From Magnetospira sp. QH-2 (GTDB lineage: Bacteria > Pseudomonadota > Alphaproteobacteria > Rhodospirillales > Magnetospiraceae), in NCBI RefSeq assembly GCF_000968135.1, contig NZ_FO538765.1, positions 434,001 to 498,000 on the forward strand: DNA of 64,000 bases, read 5' to 3'. Shown one piece after another: positions 18,061-27,205 of the stretch. A program made the position numbers and the translations under genes. The notes below the pieces were generated by a model. It saw only the letters and a program-made list of their open reading frames with translations, made no database searches and had not been told where the DNA came from. Numbering within the stretch: position 1 is the stretch's first letter; each line of letters opens with the position of its first letter.

Positions 18061-19133
18061 TGGCCCAACTCGATTTCCTTGATCCGCTGTGTCACGTCAT
18101 CCGACCATGCCACCGGACTGTGGTGCTGGGCTATGACATGCGGCAATTCCGCCAACACATCATCCAGATCCGGCGCCCCTGTGCCCCCGTCCCGGCAGTA
18201 CAGCAAGGCCGCAATATTCTTCAGGTACCCGTGAACCATCTTGCCTGACCGGTCCAGTCGCCATTCGACCGGAGCCATCTGATCGATGCATTTGACCAGG
18301 CCGGTTTGCGGCAGCGTGCCGATGTCATCGGTCAATTGGCTCCACAGCGGGTGCAGGGGCCAGCGCGATCGGTTGCTGTCGCCATTGGGCTTGCGCAGGG
18401 AGGTATGGTTGGTCGCCAGCTCTCGAAGGATATCGCCTTGGAATTCCCGCAGATCCGCCATGGTCCGGATGCCCCCTTCCTTCAAACGCTCGCCCCGGAT
18501 CTGGAATTCGACGCGGCACACATGGTCCTTTCGTCCCCAGAGCTCGAAAAACCACGCCTTGGCGCTCTGCGCTTCGATTTCAGCCACCTTGTCGTACACC
18601 CGAAGAACAACCTCGCCCTTGCCGAACTGGTGCGTTTGATCCTTCTGGTTTTCCCGCCAAGTGGCATCCTTGCGAGACCTGGAGACGAAATCGTCCCGTG
18701 CAAAATCCCAGACCGGAAGGTGGTAGTCGAAAGCCCAATCGGCACGGGACACCACCTCCGGTTTGAGGAACCGAGAACCGATCGACGCCACCCAGGTGTC
18801 AAATCTGCTGGTGAGGCGGTCCAGACCCTCCATCCAGAGCCCTTCACTACGGAACTGAACATGGCAGGATGGGCTCAAACGCTCGCCCAATCGGATCTCG
18901 AATGCCTTGTTGCCCAAGACGTAGGTGTAGGGGTGTTTGCCAAAGGGCTTCAAGGCGAAGCTTTCACTCCCGAGGGTGAGTTCACCAAACTTTTCCCCCC
19001 GGTCCCGACCGGTCTTCTCTTTCAGGTATGCCAGCTCATCCCAATCGATTTCGCTAACCAGGGTGTCCAAGTAGTAGGACACAAACAGGCTGTCGAGACC
19101 TCTGAGCAGAAGTTGGAAATCAGGATGTGGCAC
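18057..19133 (-). CDS. Replication initiation factor (Rep_trans/RstA-like)
   Basis: The 358-aa protein resembles the replication initiation factor family (PF02486 type) of rolling-circle plasmids and filamentous phages. Supporting segments are VVSRADWAFDYHLPVW, the tyrosine-bearing VVLRVYDKVAEIEAQSAK and the conserved VCRVEFQIRGERLKEGG. Such proteins nick the double-strand origin through a tyrosine. The gene overlaps the upstream MerR-like gene by 14 bases and the downstream 64-aa gene by 4, so they form one operon. Its presence suggests the element can replicate as a circle. Confidence 0.75.
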   Translation of the reverse strand: MPHPDFQLLLRGLDSLFVSYYLDTLVSEIDWDELAYLKEKTGRDRGEKFGELTLGSESFALKPFGKHPYTYVLGNKAFEIRLGERLSPSCHVQFRSEGLWMEGLDRLTSRFDTWVASIGSRFLKPEVVSRADWAFDYHLPVWDFARDDFVSRSRKDATWRENQKDQTHQFGKGEVVLRVYDKVAEIEAQSAKAWFFELWGRKDHVCRVEFQIRGERLKEGGIRTMADLREFQGDILRELATNHTSLRKPNGDSNRSRWPLHPLWSQLTDDIGTLPQTGLVKCIDQMAPVEWRLDRSGKMVHGYLKNIAALLYCRDGGTGAPDLDDVLAELPHVIAQHHSPVAWSDDVTQRIKEIELGQ

Positions 19134-19677
19134 GGCCTATTCTTTCCACGTAGGGAATTCCACCGAACTTATTGTCGTAAATTCGTTCTGAAACCTGAGA
19201 CATGTTGATCAAAATCGACGAGGGCGCGGTGAAGTTGAAAACGCGTTCATTCCAATCTTCTATCTCGTCAAAGAACGTTGTCTCCGCCCCGGTGATCCCC
19301 TGTGTCTTCGGATCGAATGTCCAGGCGACCTGCAAGAAGGCGTTCATTTCGGTGAGCGCCACGCTGAGGTACAAGGCGCCTTCCTCGTATTCTTCGTACA
19401 AGGCTTCGGCGACGGGCTTCAGGACATCGATTGAACTTGCGTATCGGCTAAGTTCCGCGAGAATGCCTGCGATCTGCAAGGTTGGTTCTTCCGAATACAG
19501 GCGCGGGATTCCTTTCCCCGTGTTTTTTTGAGATCGCGTTTGAAGCAGGTCGTTCTGAGTCCAATGCCTGATCTGCCGCATTGTCTTTGCGATACCTTCC
19601 TCGCTCTGATCGAAGGACACCCAGGATGCAAGATCCTTCAACGTGATCATTACCAGCGTGTCTTCCCGCGCGCTCAT
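19120..19677 (-). CDS. MerR-like DNA-binding regulator of the element
   Basis: A 185-aa protein whose first 60 residues look like a MerR-type winged helix (ITLKDLASWVSFDQSEEG, QIRHWTQNDLLQ, then GKGIPRLYSEEP). The rest is an unassigned helical effector part. It heads the minus-strand operon with rep and the recombinase, so it probably controls element replication or excision. ATGs at 19677 and 19650 are both possible; AAGGGA favours 19677. Inverted AAGACAT/ATGTCTT-like boxes lie just upstream and could be its operators. Confidence 0.6.
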   Translation of the reverse strand: MSAREDTLVMITLKDLASWVSFDQSEEGIAKTMRQIRHWTQNDLLQTRSQKNTGKGIPRLYSEEPTLQIAGILAELSRYASSIDVLKPVAEALYEEYEEGALYLSVALTEMNAFLQVAWTFDPKTQGITGAETTFFDEIEDWNERVFNFTAPSSILINMSQVSERIYDNKFGGIPYVERIGRATS

Positions 19678-20073
19678 AAGACATAGAATCCCTTCAATGC
19701 GTTAACCATACGAGAACTCATAAAACATTTTACGTCTTATGGCAAGATTAAAAGACATGGGATGTTTTTTAATAATGGACAATACGGTACAGCGGAGTGA
19801 ATTGCGGCAGCAGGTCGCGGCCTCAAGGCCAAGCCGGGCTACGCCCGGTGGCTTTGCCAGCCTTGACCCCACGCCCTGCCGCCACAGAGGACAATGAAGG
19901 GCTTTCGCGAAGCGAAAGCCCTCTCAAGAGGGCTTCTTTGACATCTTTGCGGCAACAGCGTGCATAACTTGTCTAGTGGTGGACAATCGGTTGTGGTTGA
20001 GGCAACATGTATTTTAAGCTCCCCGTGTTACTGATCACGGGGAAGATCGAAATAGTTGGCGCGATCCAAACAC
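19678..20073. promoter_or_regulatory. Divergent control region between the element operon and the Avs-like gene
   Basis: A 396-base gap. The left part (19678-19790) is A+T-rich with repeated boxes AAGACAT (19678-19684), ACGTCTTAT (19732-19740) and AAAGACATGGGATGTTTTT (19752-19770), which form partial inverted repeats suited to a regulator. The middle holds a G+C-rich stretch and a strong hairpin (19898-19920). The right end has CCCCGTG/CACGGGG (20021-20027 with 20036-20042) shortly before the Avs-like start. I see no further gene. Confidence 0.5.
19898..19945 (+). terminator. Hairpin with terminator-like tail
   Basis: GGGCTTTCGC-GAA-GCGAAAGCCC (19898-19920) is a perfect 10-bp stem, followed by a second small stem CCTCT-CA-AGAGG and then GCTTCTTT. 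It sits in the control region upstream of the Avs-like gene and may insulate it from readthrough. Confidence 0.5.
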
Positions 20074-23000
20074 ATGGCAGACAAGGTCAGGGCATCTCGC
20101 GATGGGCACGAGTATCACGAAGCCTGGACTGCCCGTAAATCAATGCAACTCCTCCTGCCAGACGACGATTTTGTCGCTATGGCGATTGAAGGGCTCGCAC
20201 TTGAGGATGAAAAAGGAGCGAAGCGCGAAACCATCGAGATCGCAGATTTGACCCTCTACTATGGGCGAGGGGCCTCATTTGAGAGCAGCGAGCGAACGAC
20301 GATCGCACAGTTCAAATATTCAGTAGCCGACAGCGACCCCCCATTTCGAGCCAGCCATGCCCGGAAAACTGTATCGAAGTTCGCCGTCGCCTTCAAAGAC
20401 CACAAGGAAAGGTATGGAGATCAAGCCGTCCATCAAAAGCTTGGTTTTGAGTTGATCACCAACAGGCCGATTTACGCCCCTCTACTCGCGGCTATCGAAG
20501 CCATAGCGGCTGGAAGCGCAAGCACTGGCGAGGAACAAGAACAGGCAAAGCAATTCAAGGCCGCTGCCGGTCTACATGGGCAGAACCTGAGGGAATTCGC
20601 CGCGAAATGCAGCTTGATTGGCCGAACCGGGAATTTGACAAGGATTGACAACGAGCTTGCCCGCCTGATGATCGATTGGTCTGCAACCAACGATGCACTT
20701 GCTGATGCGCGACTCAAAGCGCTGAAAAAGATGGTGCGCGACAAGGCCGGAACAACAGGTCATAAAGATAAGGTAATCAAGCGAACGGACGTTCTTGCAT
20801 CCCTACTTATCAGCGAACTTGATGATTTGCTTCCTTGCCCATCCGCGCTTGCCGATTTTGGCAAGGTCGTGGAACGTGAACAGCTTGCCGACGCCGCCTC
20901 AACAGTATCTTGCACCTCCGACCCTGTGATGGTTCACGCGTCAGGTGGTACGGGAAAAACCGTATTCATGGACAGCCTTGCATCGGCGTTGAGCCATGAG
21001 AATGAGGTTGTATTCTTTGATTGTTTTGGTGGCGGTGCTTATCGGTCGCCGGAAGATGCCCGCCACCTGACGCAAAAAGGGCTCGTACACATAGCAAATA
21101 CACTCGCCTTCAAGGGAATGTGTGATCCGATCTTGCCAGGGAGTTCTGACGAAATAGGGCTATTTACTACCTTCCGGCGAAGGCTCAAACAATCGCTGCA
21201 AACGATGCAGGCGCTGGGATTAAAGAAAGGCTTGGCCATCTTCATAGATGCAATCGATAACGCCGAACGGTTTGCACTGGAACGTGGTGAAAGGTCGTTC
21301 CCCAATCTCTTGCTGGAGAGCCTGCATAGTGACCCGATTCCCGGTGTGAAGCTAATCGTTTCCTGCCGACCGGAGCGGAAACCAAATACTTTCGCCACAT
21401 GCCAAGAAATCGAATTGTTGCCGTTTACGATCAATGAAACTGAAATCTATCTCCGTTCAAGATTGAAGAATGCCTCGAAGGCCGAGATCAATGTGGGACA
21501 AGCACGATCCGGTGGAAACGCCCGCATACTGGAGCACTTGGTCAAGAGTGATCGCGGCCTCCTCGATCCGTCTGAGATCGACAATAAGGTCGAGTTGGAC
21601 GACCTCATCCAGGAGCGCATATCCAAGGCACTGGAGACAGCCGTTGAACGAGGGCATACACAGGAGGAGCTAAATTCGTTTCTAGCGGGTCTTGCCGTTC
21701 TGCCACCACCAGTCCCTCTCGATGAATATGCAGGAGCACATGGCTTCAACGTTAGTACGGTCGAGAGTTTTGCCGCCGATCTTTGTGACCTATTGGAAAG
21801 AACGAAGCACGGGCTAACCTTTCGCGACGAACCGACGGAGCTGCTGGTCCATGATCGGTATAGTTCTTCTCCAGACGCGCTAAAACGGTTGGCGGAAAAT
21901 CTCAACGAGAGACAAGGAGTATCTGTATACGCCGCTCGCGCCCTTCCCGGCCTTCTATTCAAGCTGGATGATGGCGAACAGCTTTTCAAACTTGCGTTCG
22001 ACGAACGCGTTCCTGACCGGATTACGAGCAAGACCGGAAAGCGCAACATCCGGTACGCCAGGCTCAAGTCTGCCGCCCTTCACGCGGCGATCAACAAGAA
22101 CCACAACCGTTTGGTCCGGTTACTTGTGGAACTCTCTGCAGTGGCAGCCGAGGACCAACGCGGCATCAAGTATATCCTCGACTTTCCCGATCTGGTCGTG
22201 GCGGCAAAAGACATCGACGCCACTCGCCGGTTGTTTGAAACCAGGACGGCCTGGCCGGGGATGAAGCATGCGCGGCTAACCATAGCGCACGCCCTGACTG
22301 GAGATACCGAGCAGGCCTATCGTCATGCTGTATTGGCGGACGAGTGGATAGACCACTACAGGCGTCGTGACCGAGAAGAACACGGCCCCAGGGAAGCCGG
22401 TCCCGAGCAAAAGGATATCGCCGCAATCCCGTTCTTTCGGATCGCAGCCGGACGTTCCGACGAGGCCGCACAATACTTCCTCTCGTGGCCCGATTGGTTT
22501 ACTTTCAAGGTTTGCAGATATGTAATCGAGTGCTCGAATCTCGCGAGCACAACCGGGAAGCTCTCTAGCAAGAACTATGAGAAATTCATTCGCAAGCTGC
22601 CGTCAATCGGCTCCTTGACGGCAGCTCTTTGCTTCGAACAGTTTTCCAAGGCAAAGAGGAAGACCCTGGTTCGCAAACTTGCCACGCAGTGTGGAAATTC
22701 AGACAAGCTGGATTTACCGGTGAGGAGCTACTTGAGGCCAGGACTTCGACTCGATGACGGCCTGAGAAAAGCCTCTGCGGTAGCGGCAGCCCTCGGGATG
22801 GCCATGGAAGCCCAGTCTATTGTCAACAGTGTGTCGTCCCAAATCCCAGGCATCTGGTCCTTCCGGGATGAGCCTTATACGACAAGCGACGTATTCCCGT
22901 TCTTGTTCAATGCGGCCCTTCAGTCGGCAACCAGCGACATTCCCCTGCATGAAAAAGACCTGCTCCCGAGTGAACTCGCCTTGATCAGTTCGGAAATCGA

Positions 23001-26000
23001 TAGATCGAACACAGGCAAGGAATTCTCTACTGAGGCAGCAGCGATCATTGACGCCAACACCAAGAAACCGGATGACGAGGAAAAGGGACGCAGTGAGGGC
23101 TCAGCCTTTGGCTACGAAGAAGCCAAGGACGCGAAGCGGTATGTTAGCGAAAAGCTACCTCTCGTGCTGGAGCTAACCAGCGCCCTGGCTGAAGTCCTGG
23201 CGGCAGATGGTAGAAGCGTGGGCAGGGCTTTCAAGTCCTTGGTCGATGTGTGGGAGAAAACACGAAACAAGCGGGATATCTATCGTGCTGAAAGGATAAA
23301 CCGCTTCTTCGAGGGCATCGGCTTCGAAGCAGCAATGTTCGTTCTGTGGTCCCGGCCTGAGTTGCCGGCATCTGCTGTCACCCGTTTCCTTGCAGTGTTT
23401 CATGCCCAAAGCAAGGACCCCTACAAGCTGACACGAATCGTGTCTGAACTGGCGCGCCGTCCCGCTCTACATGAGAAGGCCGGCGAGCAAGCGCTCATTG
23501 CCCGAGAATGGATTGACGCCGAAAACGAGGTGACGCAGCGGGCAAGCCTGATGGGTGACCTCGGCAGAGCCATGCTTCCTGCAAGCATCGAGGAAGCGAC
23601 GATCTATTTCCGTGATGGGTTGGAGCAGATGGATGCCATCGGTTCAGGGGACTACGAGTTCACGAACGAACTGCTGCTCTTCGCGTCGGAGATGAAAGGT
23701 GAAGAACTCGAAGAACGAGAATTTCATACTCTGACCAACATCTGCGAGCTCAATATGGGAGAAGAGCCGGAGAATTACTTCTGGGGAGCGGTAGCAGGAG
23801 GGCTATCGCAAGCCGCCGGGCCAAGGGGGCTGGCAAAAATCAGTCGATGGGATGACCGATCGAGAATTTCTCTTGAGTATACATTGCTTCCCTACCTGAC
23901 AGCCTTAGTGACGGACGGGAAGATTGCTCCAAACGTGGCACTAGCGTTAAATGAACTTGCCGATCCCGTGGAACTTTGGTCAAGCGGCACTAAGGAATTC
24001 GCGACAGCAATCCACAACCTAGTTGGCAAGTCGAGGCCGGATCTGATCCGCGAATTGATCACCCAATACAAGAAAAATAACCCGGGCGTTTCAAGCGGCG
24101 AAACCACTAAACTGCTGGCTTCTCTGGCTGAGGAGGTGCTGGGAGATGCGCCCCTGACTTCGTACCTTGGAAGAGCGAGCAAACAGTACTCGAAGGTTAT
24201 CGATACCCTGAACTACAACACCAACTATCGAGGTCGTCAAAACGAAGACTGGGAAGCCCGTGCGGAGGAACGCAGGAAGGAGAGTAAGGCCACCATCAAA
24301 TCCATCGTACACGATGTCAATCCCCTGGACCCTTGCTCTCTTGCCAAGGCGTGTAAAGATTTTAAGGGGCTGAACTCTGCATACGAGTTCAAAGACAAGT
24401 TCTTTGGAGGTATCAGGAAGAAAGTACCGTATCAACACCGAAGAGATTATCTGATAGCGGTGTGCGACCTAGAAGATTTTAATTTTCATTGGAAACTCGA
24501 AGAACTCCAGAAGTGCCGTGAAATTTGGGGGAGGTCTTCATCTTCTATCCAAGCCTTTTTGGGAAATGCGGCCAATGGTCTGCTACATCGGCACGCGGAC
24601 GACCTGTTGAACAATGATCGGTTGTCCAGCTATCAATTGAATAAAATCTCTGACCTTACAGGAGTACCGATTGCCGATTTGATTGTCGAGCTAGTTCAGG
24701 TATTCGCGCGGCAGGAGGGCACGGTACCAGGTTCCTTATGGTTAACCTGTGCAATACACGTTTGCTCCAAAGCCGATGACGGCCAAGGCCAGATTGCCCT
24801 TGGCCGGCTCCTGCGGAGTGATTTCGCAAAGCTGGCGAATGGTGTTGTCGATGGTGCTTGGTCTCCAGGCCTATATCCGGAGGACGATGTTGGGGTCATT
24901 GCAGCCAACCTGATCTGGCGTTGTCTTGGGGCTCCGAAGACTGAACAGAGATGGCGAGCGGCACATAGTGTCCGTACCCTCGCCAAGTTCCAGCTATGGG
25001 ACATCATCGATGTCTTGGTAAATAGGTTCGATGATCAGAGTGCGGGTGCCTTCCAGGCGAATGAATTACCGTTTTTCTTCTTGCACGCTCGCTTGTGGTT
25101 ACTCATCGCATTGGCACGAGCCGCGATTGATCACCCGACAGAGATCGCTCGCTACCAAGACACCCTTGTCAAAGTTGCCCTAACCGAGAAAGGCCCTCAT
25201 GCACAAATGAGGCAGTTCGCTGCACGAGCCCTGCTCGTATGCATTGATAGTGGTAGCATCACGTTGGATACTGGTTCGGGTTTAAGGCTCCGTAGCATTG
25301 ACCTATCGCCATTCCCCCTAGCTAGAAAGAGTGATGATGGCAGAAGCAATTTCTACGGTGGCCGACCGAAATCTGTTCCCGAGCCTGAGCCCAAATTCTA
25401 TTTGGACTACGACTTTCAAAAGCATGAGGTTGATGGATTAGGCCGGGTGTTTGGCAGACCCTGTTGGGAAGTAAGCGATATGGTTTCAGGCATTGTTCGT
25501 GAGTTCGATTCTGAAATCTCCCATATGTCTGACGGTAAAGGCCGGGAAGCAAGGCTTCGGTCTATGTCCGGCACCATAAGCAACCTTGAACATAGCTATG
25601 GGCATCAACTCGGGTTGCACGCATTGATGATGGTCGCAGGCGGTCTTCTGGAGTCAACACCCGTAGTACAGATCTGGGAGGATGAAGTCGATCCTTGGGG
25701 TGAGTGGATGCGAAACCATAGCCTTACAAGGACCGATGGGTTTTGGCTGTCCGACGGTATGGACAGCACGCCTCTTGACACTGCTGTCACGCTTAAAGAA
25801 GCAACGGATGACGGCCTCCAAATCACCGGCAACCGGCAGAAACTGCTAGCGCTCATTGGGATCAAGCTGCGGATTGGAAAGCAGCTTGTTGTTGATGGCT
25901 ACTGGTACTCTGCGGATAACATACGAGTGGGGATTTCCTCGGCATTGGCAAGACCCGAAGAAACAGAAAGGTTAATCCAGTCGTTGATCGATGAAGACCC

Positions 26001-26526
26001 GATGTTGGTTTGGGTACCCAGCCTTCGCGGATATGAGAGCGACGACGAGTTCGACAATTTTGGCAAAACAGAGCTGATCCCATGGCTCGTACATCCTCAG
26101 TATTCTGCACACCTTGATGAACTTGACCCCTATGGAGCGATCTGCGCTCAAAACCGGCCACGGCTCGCTAACGAATTCAATGAATTGTTAGCTCTGTCCA
26201 GGGACGACAGCTTTGGTCGCGCATGGAAGAACAAGAGCGGCTCAGTCGCTGTATTCGCAGAAGCGTGGGGAAAAGAAAATTCCTACACGGCACGCGAAGT
26301 GTACTCTGGGCTTCGATTTTCCTGCACATCGACAACACTCAAGCAGGTGCTAAACAAAGCCAACAAGGATTTGGTCATACTGATTAATCTCCAGGAATAT
26401 GAAGAAGGCTGGCGAGGCGAAAGTGGGAAGTACACCCATACAGTGGGAGTTGTTCGAGTTACCAATCTGTTAGATTTCAGCTACTATCCAGGAAAGGTGA
26501 ATCACCTATATGTTCCGAGGTACTAA
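20074..26526 (+). CDS. Giant Avs-like STAND NTPase with N-terminal Cap4/DUF4297-type nuclease
   Basis: About 2,150 aa. Residues about 5-130 resemble the Cap4/DUF4297 PD-(D/E)xK nuclease: SRDGHEYHEAWTARK, VAMAIEGL, IEIADLTLYYG (metal-binding Asp) and the QxK motif in IAQFKYS. The NTPase (about 260-480) has Walker A GGTGKT near 291, Walker B LAIFIDAIDNAE near 390, and LIVSCRPER as the sensor arginine. From about 500 to the end is a long, mostly helical region with no enzyme motif, as expected for the target-binding part of STAND sensors. Avs proteins bind phage proteins, oligomerise and cut DNA. It stands alone on the plus strand of the mobile element. ATG 20074 is chosen; TTG 20056 is in frame with GGGGAAG upstream and cannot be excluded. 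The target is unknown. Confidence 0.75.
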   Translation: MADKVRASRDGHEYHEAWTARKSMQLLLPDDDFVAMAIEGLALEDEKGAKRETIEIADLTLYYGRGASFESSERTTIAQFKYSVADSDPPFRASHARKTVSKFAVAFKDHKERYGDQAVHQKLGFELITNRPIYAPLLAAIEAIAAGSASTGEEQEQAKQFKAAAGLHGQNLREFAAKCSLIGRTGNLTRIDNELARLMIDWSATNDALADARLKALKKMVRDKAGTTGHKDKVIKRTDVLASLLISELDDLLPCPSALADFGKVVEREQLADAASTVSCTSDPVMVHASGGTGKTVFMDSLASALSHENEVVFFDCFGGGAYRSPEDARHLTQKGLVHIANTLAFKGMCDPILPGSSDEIGLFTTFRRRLKQSLQTMQALGLKKGLAIFIDAIDNAERFALERGERSFPNLLLESLHSDPIPGVKLIVSCRPERKPNTFATCQEIELLPFTINETEIYLRSRLKNASKAEINVGQARSGGNARILEHLVKSDRGLLDPSEIDNKVELDDLIQERISKALETAVERGHTQEELNSFLAGLAVLPPPVPLDEYAGAHGFNVSTVESFAADLCDLLERTKHGLTFRDEPTELLVHDRYSSSPDALKRLAENLNERQGVSVYAARALPGLLFKLDDGEQLFKLAFDERVPDRITSKTGKRNIRYARLKSAALHAAINKNHNRLVRLLVELSAVAAEDQRGIKYILDFPDLVVAAKDIDATRRLFETRTAWPGMKHARLTIAHALTGDTEQAYRHAVLADEWIDHYRRRDREEHGPREAGPEQKDIAAIPFFRIAAGRSDEAAQYFLSWPDWFTFKVCRYVIECSNLASTTGKLSSKNYEKFIRKLPSIGSLTAALCFEQFSKAKRKTLVRKLATQCGNSDKLDLPVRSYLRPGLRLDDGLRKASAVAAALGMAMEAQSIVNSVSSQIPGIWSFRDEPYTTSDVFPFLFNAALQSATSDIPLHEKDLLPSELALISSEIDRSNTGKEFSTEAAAIIDANTKKPDDEEKGRSEGSAFGYEEAKDAKRYVSEKLPLVLELTSALAEVLAADGRSVGRAFKSLVDVWEKTRNKRDIYRAERINRFFEGIGFEAAMFVLWSRPELPASAVTRFLAVFHAQSKDPYKLTRIVSELARRPALHEKAGEQALIAREWIDAENEVTQRASLMGDLGRAMLPASIEEATIYFRDGLEQMDAIGSGDYEFTNELLLFASEMKGEELEEREFHTLTNICELNMGEEPENYFWGAVAGGLSQAAGPRGLAKISRWDDRSRISLEYTLLPYLTALVTDGKIAPNVALALNELADPVELWSSGTKEFATAIHNLVGKSRPDLIRELITQYKKNNPGVSSGETTKLLASLAEEVLGDAPLTSYLGRASKQYSKVIDTLNYNTNYRGRQNEDWEARAEERRKESKATIKSIVHDVNPLDPCSLAKACKDFKGLNSAYEFKDKFFGGIRKKVPYQHRRDYLIAVCDLEDFNFHWKLEELQKCREIWGRSSSSIQAFLGNAANGLLHRHADDLLNNDRLSSYQLNKISDLTGVPIADLIVELVQVFARQEGTVPGSLWLTCAIHVCSKADDGQGQIALGRLLRSDFAKLANGVVDGAWSPGLYPEDDVGVIAANLIWRCLGAPKTEQRWRAAHSVRTLAKFQLWDIIDVLVNRFDDQSAGAFQANELPFFFLHARLWLLIALARAAIDHPTEIARYQDTLVKVALTEKGPHAQMRQFAARALLVCIDSGSITLDTGSGLRLRSIDLSPFPLARKSDDGRSNFYGGRPKSVPEPEPKFYLDYDFQKHEVDGLGRVFGRPCWEVSDMVSGIVREFDSEISHMSDGKGREARLRSMSGTISNLEHSYGHQLGLHALMMVAGGLLESTPVVQIWEDEVDPWGEWMRNHSLTRTDGFWLSDGMDSTPLDTAVTLKEATDDGLQITGNRQKLLALIGIKLRIGKQLVVDGYWYSADNIRVGISSALARPEETERLIQSLIDEDPMLVWVPSLRGYESDDEFDNFGKTELIPWLVHPQYSAHLDELDPYGAICAQNRPRLANEFNELLALSRDDSFGRAWKNKSGSVAVFAEAWGKENSYTAREVYSGLRFSCTSTTLKQVLNKANKDLVILINLQEYEEGWRGESGKYTHTVGVVRVTNLLDFSYYPGKVNHLYVPRY

Positions 26527-26592
26527 GAACATTTTTTGAGCACTAAACGGCTAGAAATAAAATGTTCACTCAGGTGGGCTTCACCCTTTTTT
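26527..26592. repeat. Inverted repeat and weak terminator after the Avs-like gene
   Basis: GAACATTTT (26527-26535) is repeated in inverse as AAAATGTTC (26559-26567), directly after the stop codon. A short GGTG/CACC stem followed by six T residues lies just beyond. Together they could end the Avs-like transcript. Confidence 0.4.
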
Positions 26593-26641
26593 AGTCTCTA
26601 TTGTTGAGGTCAATCAACAATATCCAGAAGTTCGCATCTTC

Positions 26642-26659
26642 GTCCTGCCTGGCCCACCA
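26642..26659 (+). repeat. Candidate attR
   Basis: GTCCTGCCTGGCCCACCA matches the tRNA 3' end at 16 of 18 positions. It abuts the left edge of the first direct-repeat copy (26651), whose first bases overlap it, so the match may partly reflect the repeat itself. Confidence 0.4.
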
Positions 26660-26839
26660 TTCACCCTCGCGCGAACCGATCGCCAGACCCTCTGGCGCGC
26701 AAAACCCGGCAGTTCCGCGGGGGTCCGGGGCGATGGCAGAGAACCCAGAGACGCCGGATCCGGGGTGAATCGGCACCGATCTCCACAAAGTCTCAAAGGC
26801 GTTTTCAGGCCGCCAGACCGTGATTTTTTTGGGGGGATA
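26651..26839 (+). repeat. Direct repeat of about 188 bp, left copy
   Basis: Runs from GGCCCACCATTCACC to GGGGGGATA and matches 27593-27780 almost base for base, including GCGCAAAACCCGGCA, GGCGATGGCAGAG, ACGCCGGATCCGGGGTGA and CACCGATCTCCACAAAGTCT. The copies differ at scattered positions. The left copy precedes the antitoxin gene by about 90 bases. Confidence 0.9.
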
Positions 26840-26888
26840 CCCTCCTCGGCAATCGCTCTCTCAACCGCGGCTTCCTTGAACGAGGGGG

Positions 26889-26899
26889 CCACTAAGTGG
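26889..26899. promoter_or_regulatory. Palindrome upstream of the antitoxin, possible operator
   Basis: CCACTAAGTGG is a perfect 5-bp inverted repeat, 27 bases upstream of the antitoxin start. ParD-type ribbon-helix-helix antitoxins usually repress their own operon from such a site. Confidence 0.5.
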
Positions 26900-26926
26900 T
26901 ACTGTCGATTAGAAATGGAGGCGCCC

Positions 26927-27205
26927 ATGACGGCCAAACCGACAGTTTCCCTGACCGACCATGGTTATCAGTTTGCTAAATCCCTGGTTGAAAGCGGCAA
27001 ATTCGCCTCGATCAGCGCGGTCATGCAACACGGATTGCGGCTTGTGGAACGGGAAGAGGAAGCCCACCGGGTTCGATTGGAAGCCATCCGAGACGATCTT
27101 GAGGTCAGAGCCACCGAGCCGGTGCTGACGGAAGACGAGATGAATGGGCAACTTGAGGCCATGCTCGCCGACAAGCGCCGAGCTTGGCTTGGAGACGGAA
27201 CCTGA
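26927..27205 (+). CDS. ParD-like antitoxin (ribbon-helix-helix)
   Basis: 92 aa starting MTAKPTVSLTDHGYQFAKSL. The N-terminal strand-helix-helix (VSLTDHGYQFAKSLVESGKF then ISAVMQHGLRLVERE) is typical of ParD/CopG antitoxins, and the acidic C-terminus would wrap the toxin. ATG 26927 follows GGAGG at good spacing. Upstream in-frame ATGs run back into the direct repeat and are rejected. The stop overlaps the toxin start as TGATG, as in most such pairs. Confidence 0.88.
   Translation: MTAKPTVSLTDHGYQFAKSLVESGKFASISAVMQHGLRLVEREEEAHRVRLEAIRDDLEVRATEPVLTEDEMNGQLEAMLADKRRAWLGDGT

Larger units (their letters stand above)
16073..26659. mobile_element. Putative tRNA-integrated element carrying an Avs-like defence gene
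   Basis: The segment starts in the tRNA 3' end with a serine recombinase gene, followed by small genes, a Rep_trans-type replication gene and a MerR-like regulator, all on the minus strand. The giant Avs-like gene is on the plus strand. The tRNA terminal 18 bases (16073-16090) match 16 of 18 bases at 26642-26659, a candidate right attachment site. Base composition is visibly lower in G+C than the flanks. The content suggests an integrating plasmid or filamentous-phage-like element. The right boundary is the weakest part of the call. Confidence 0.65.

Noticed and set aside
19780-19945. Short direct/inverted repeats resembling a CRISPR or small RNA gene
   Set aside because: There are no regularly spaced repeats with unique spacers. 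The hairpins are better explained as terminators.
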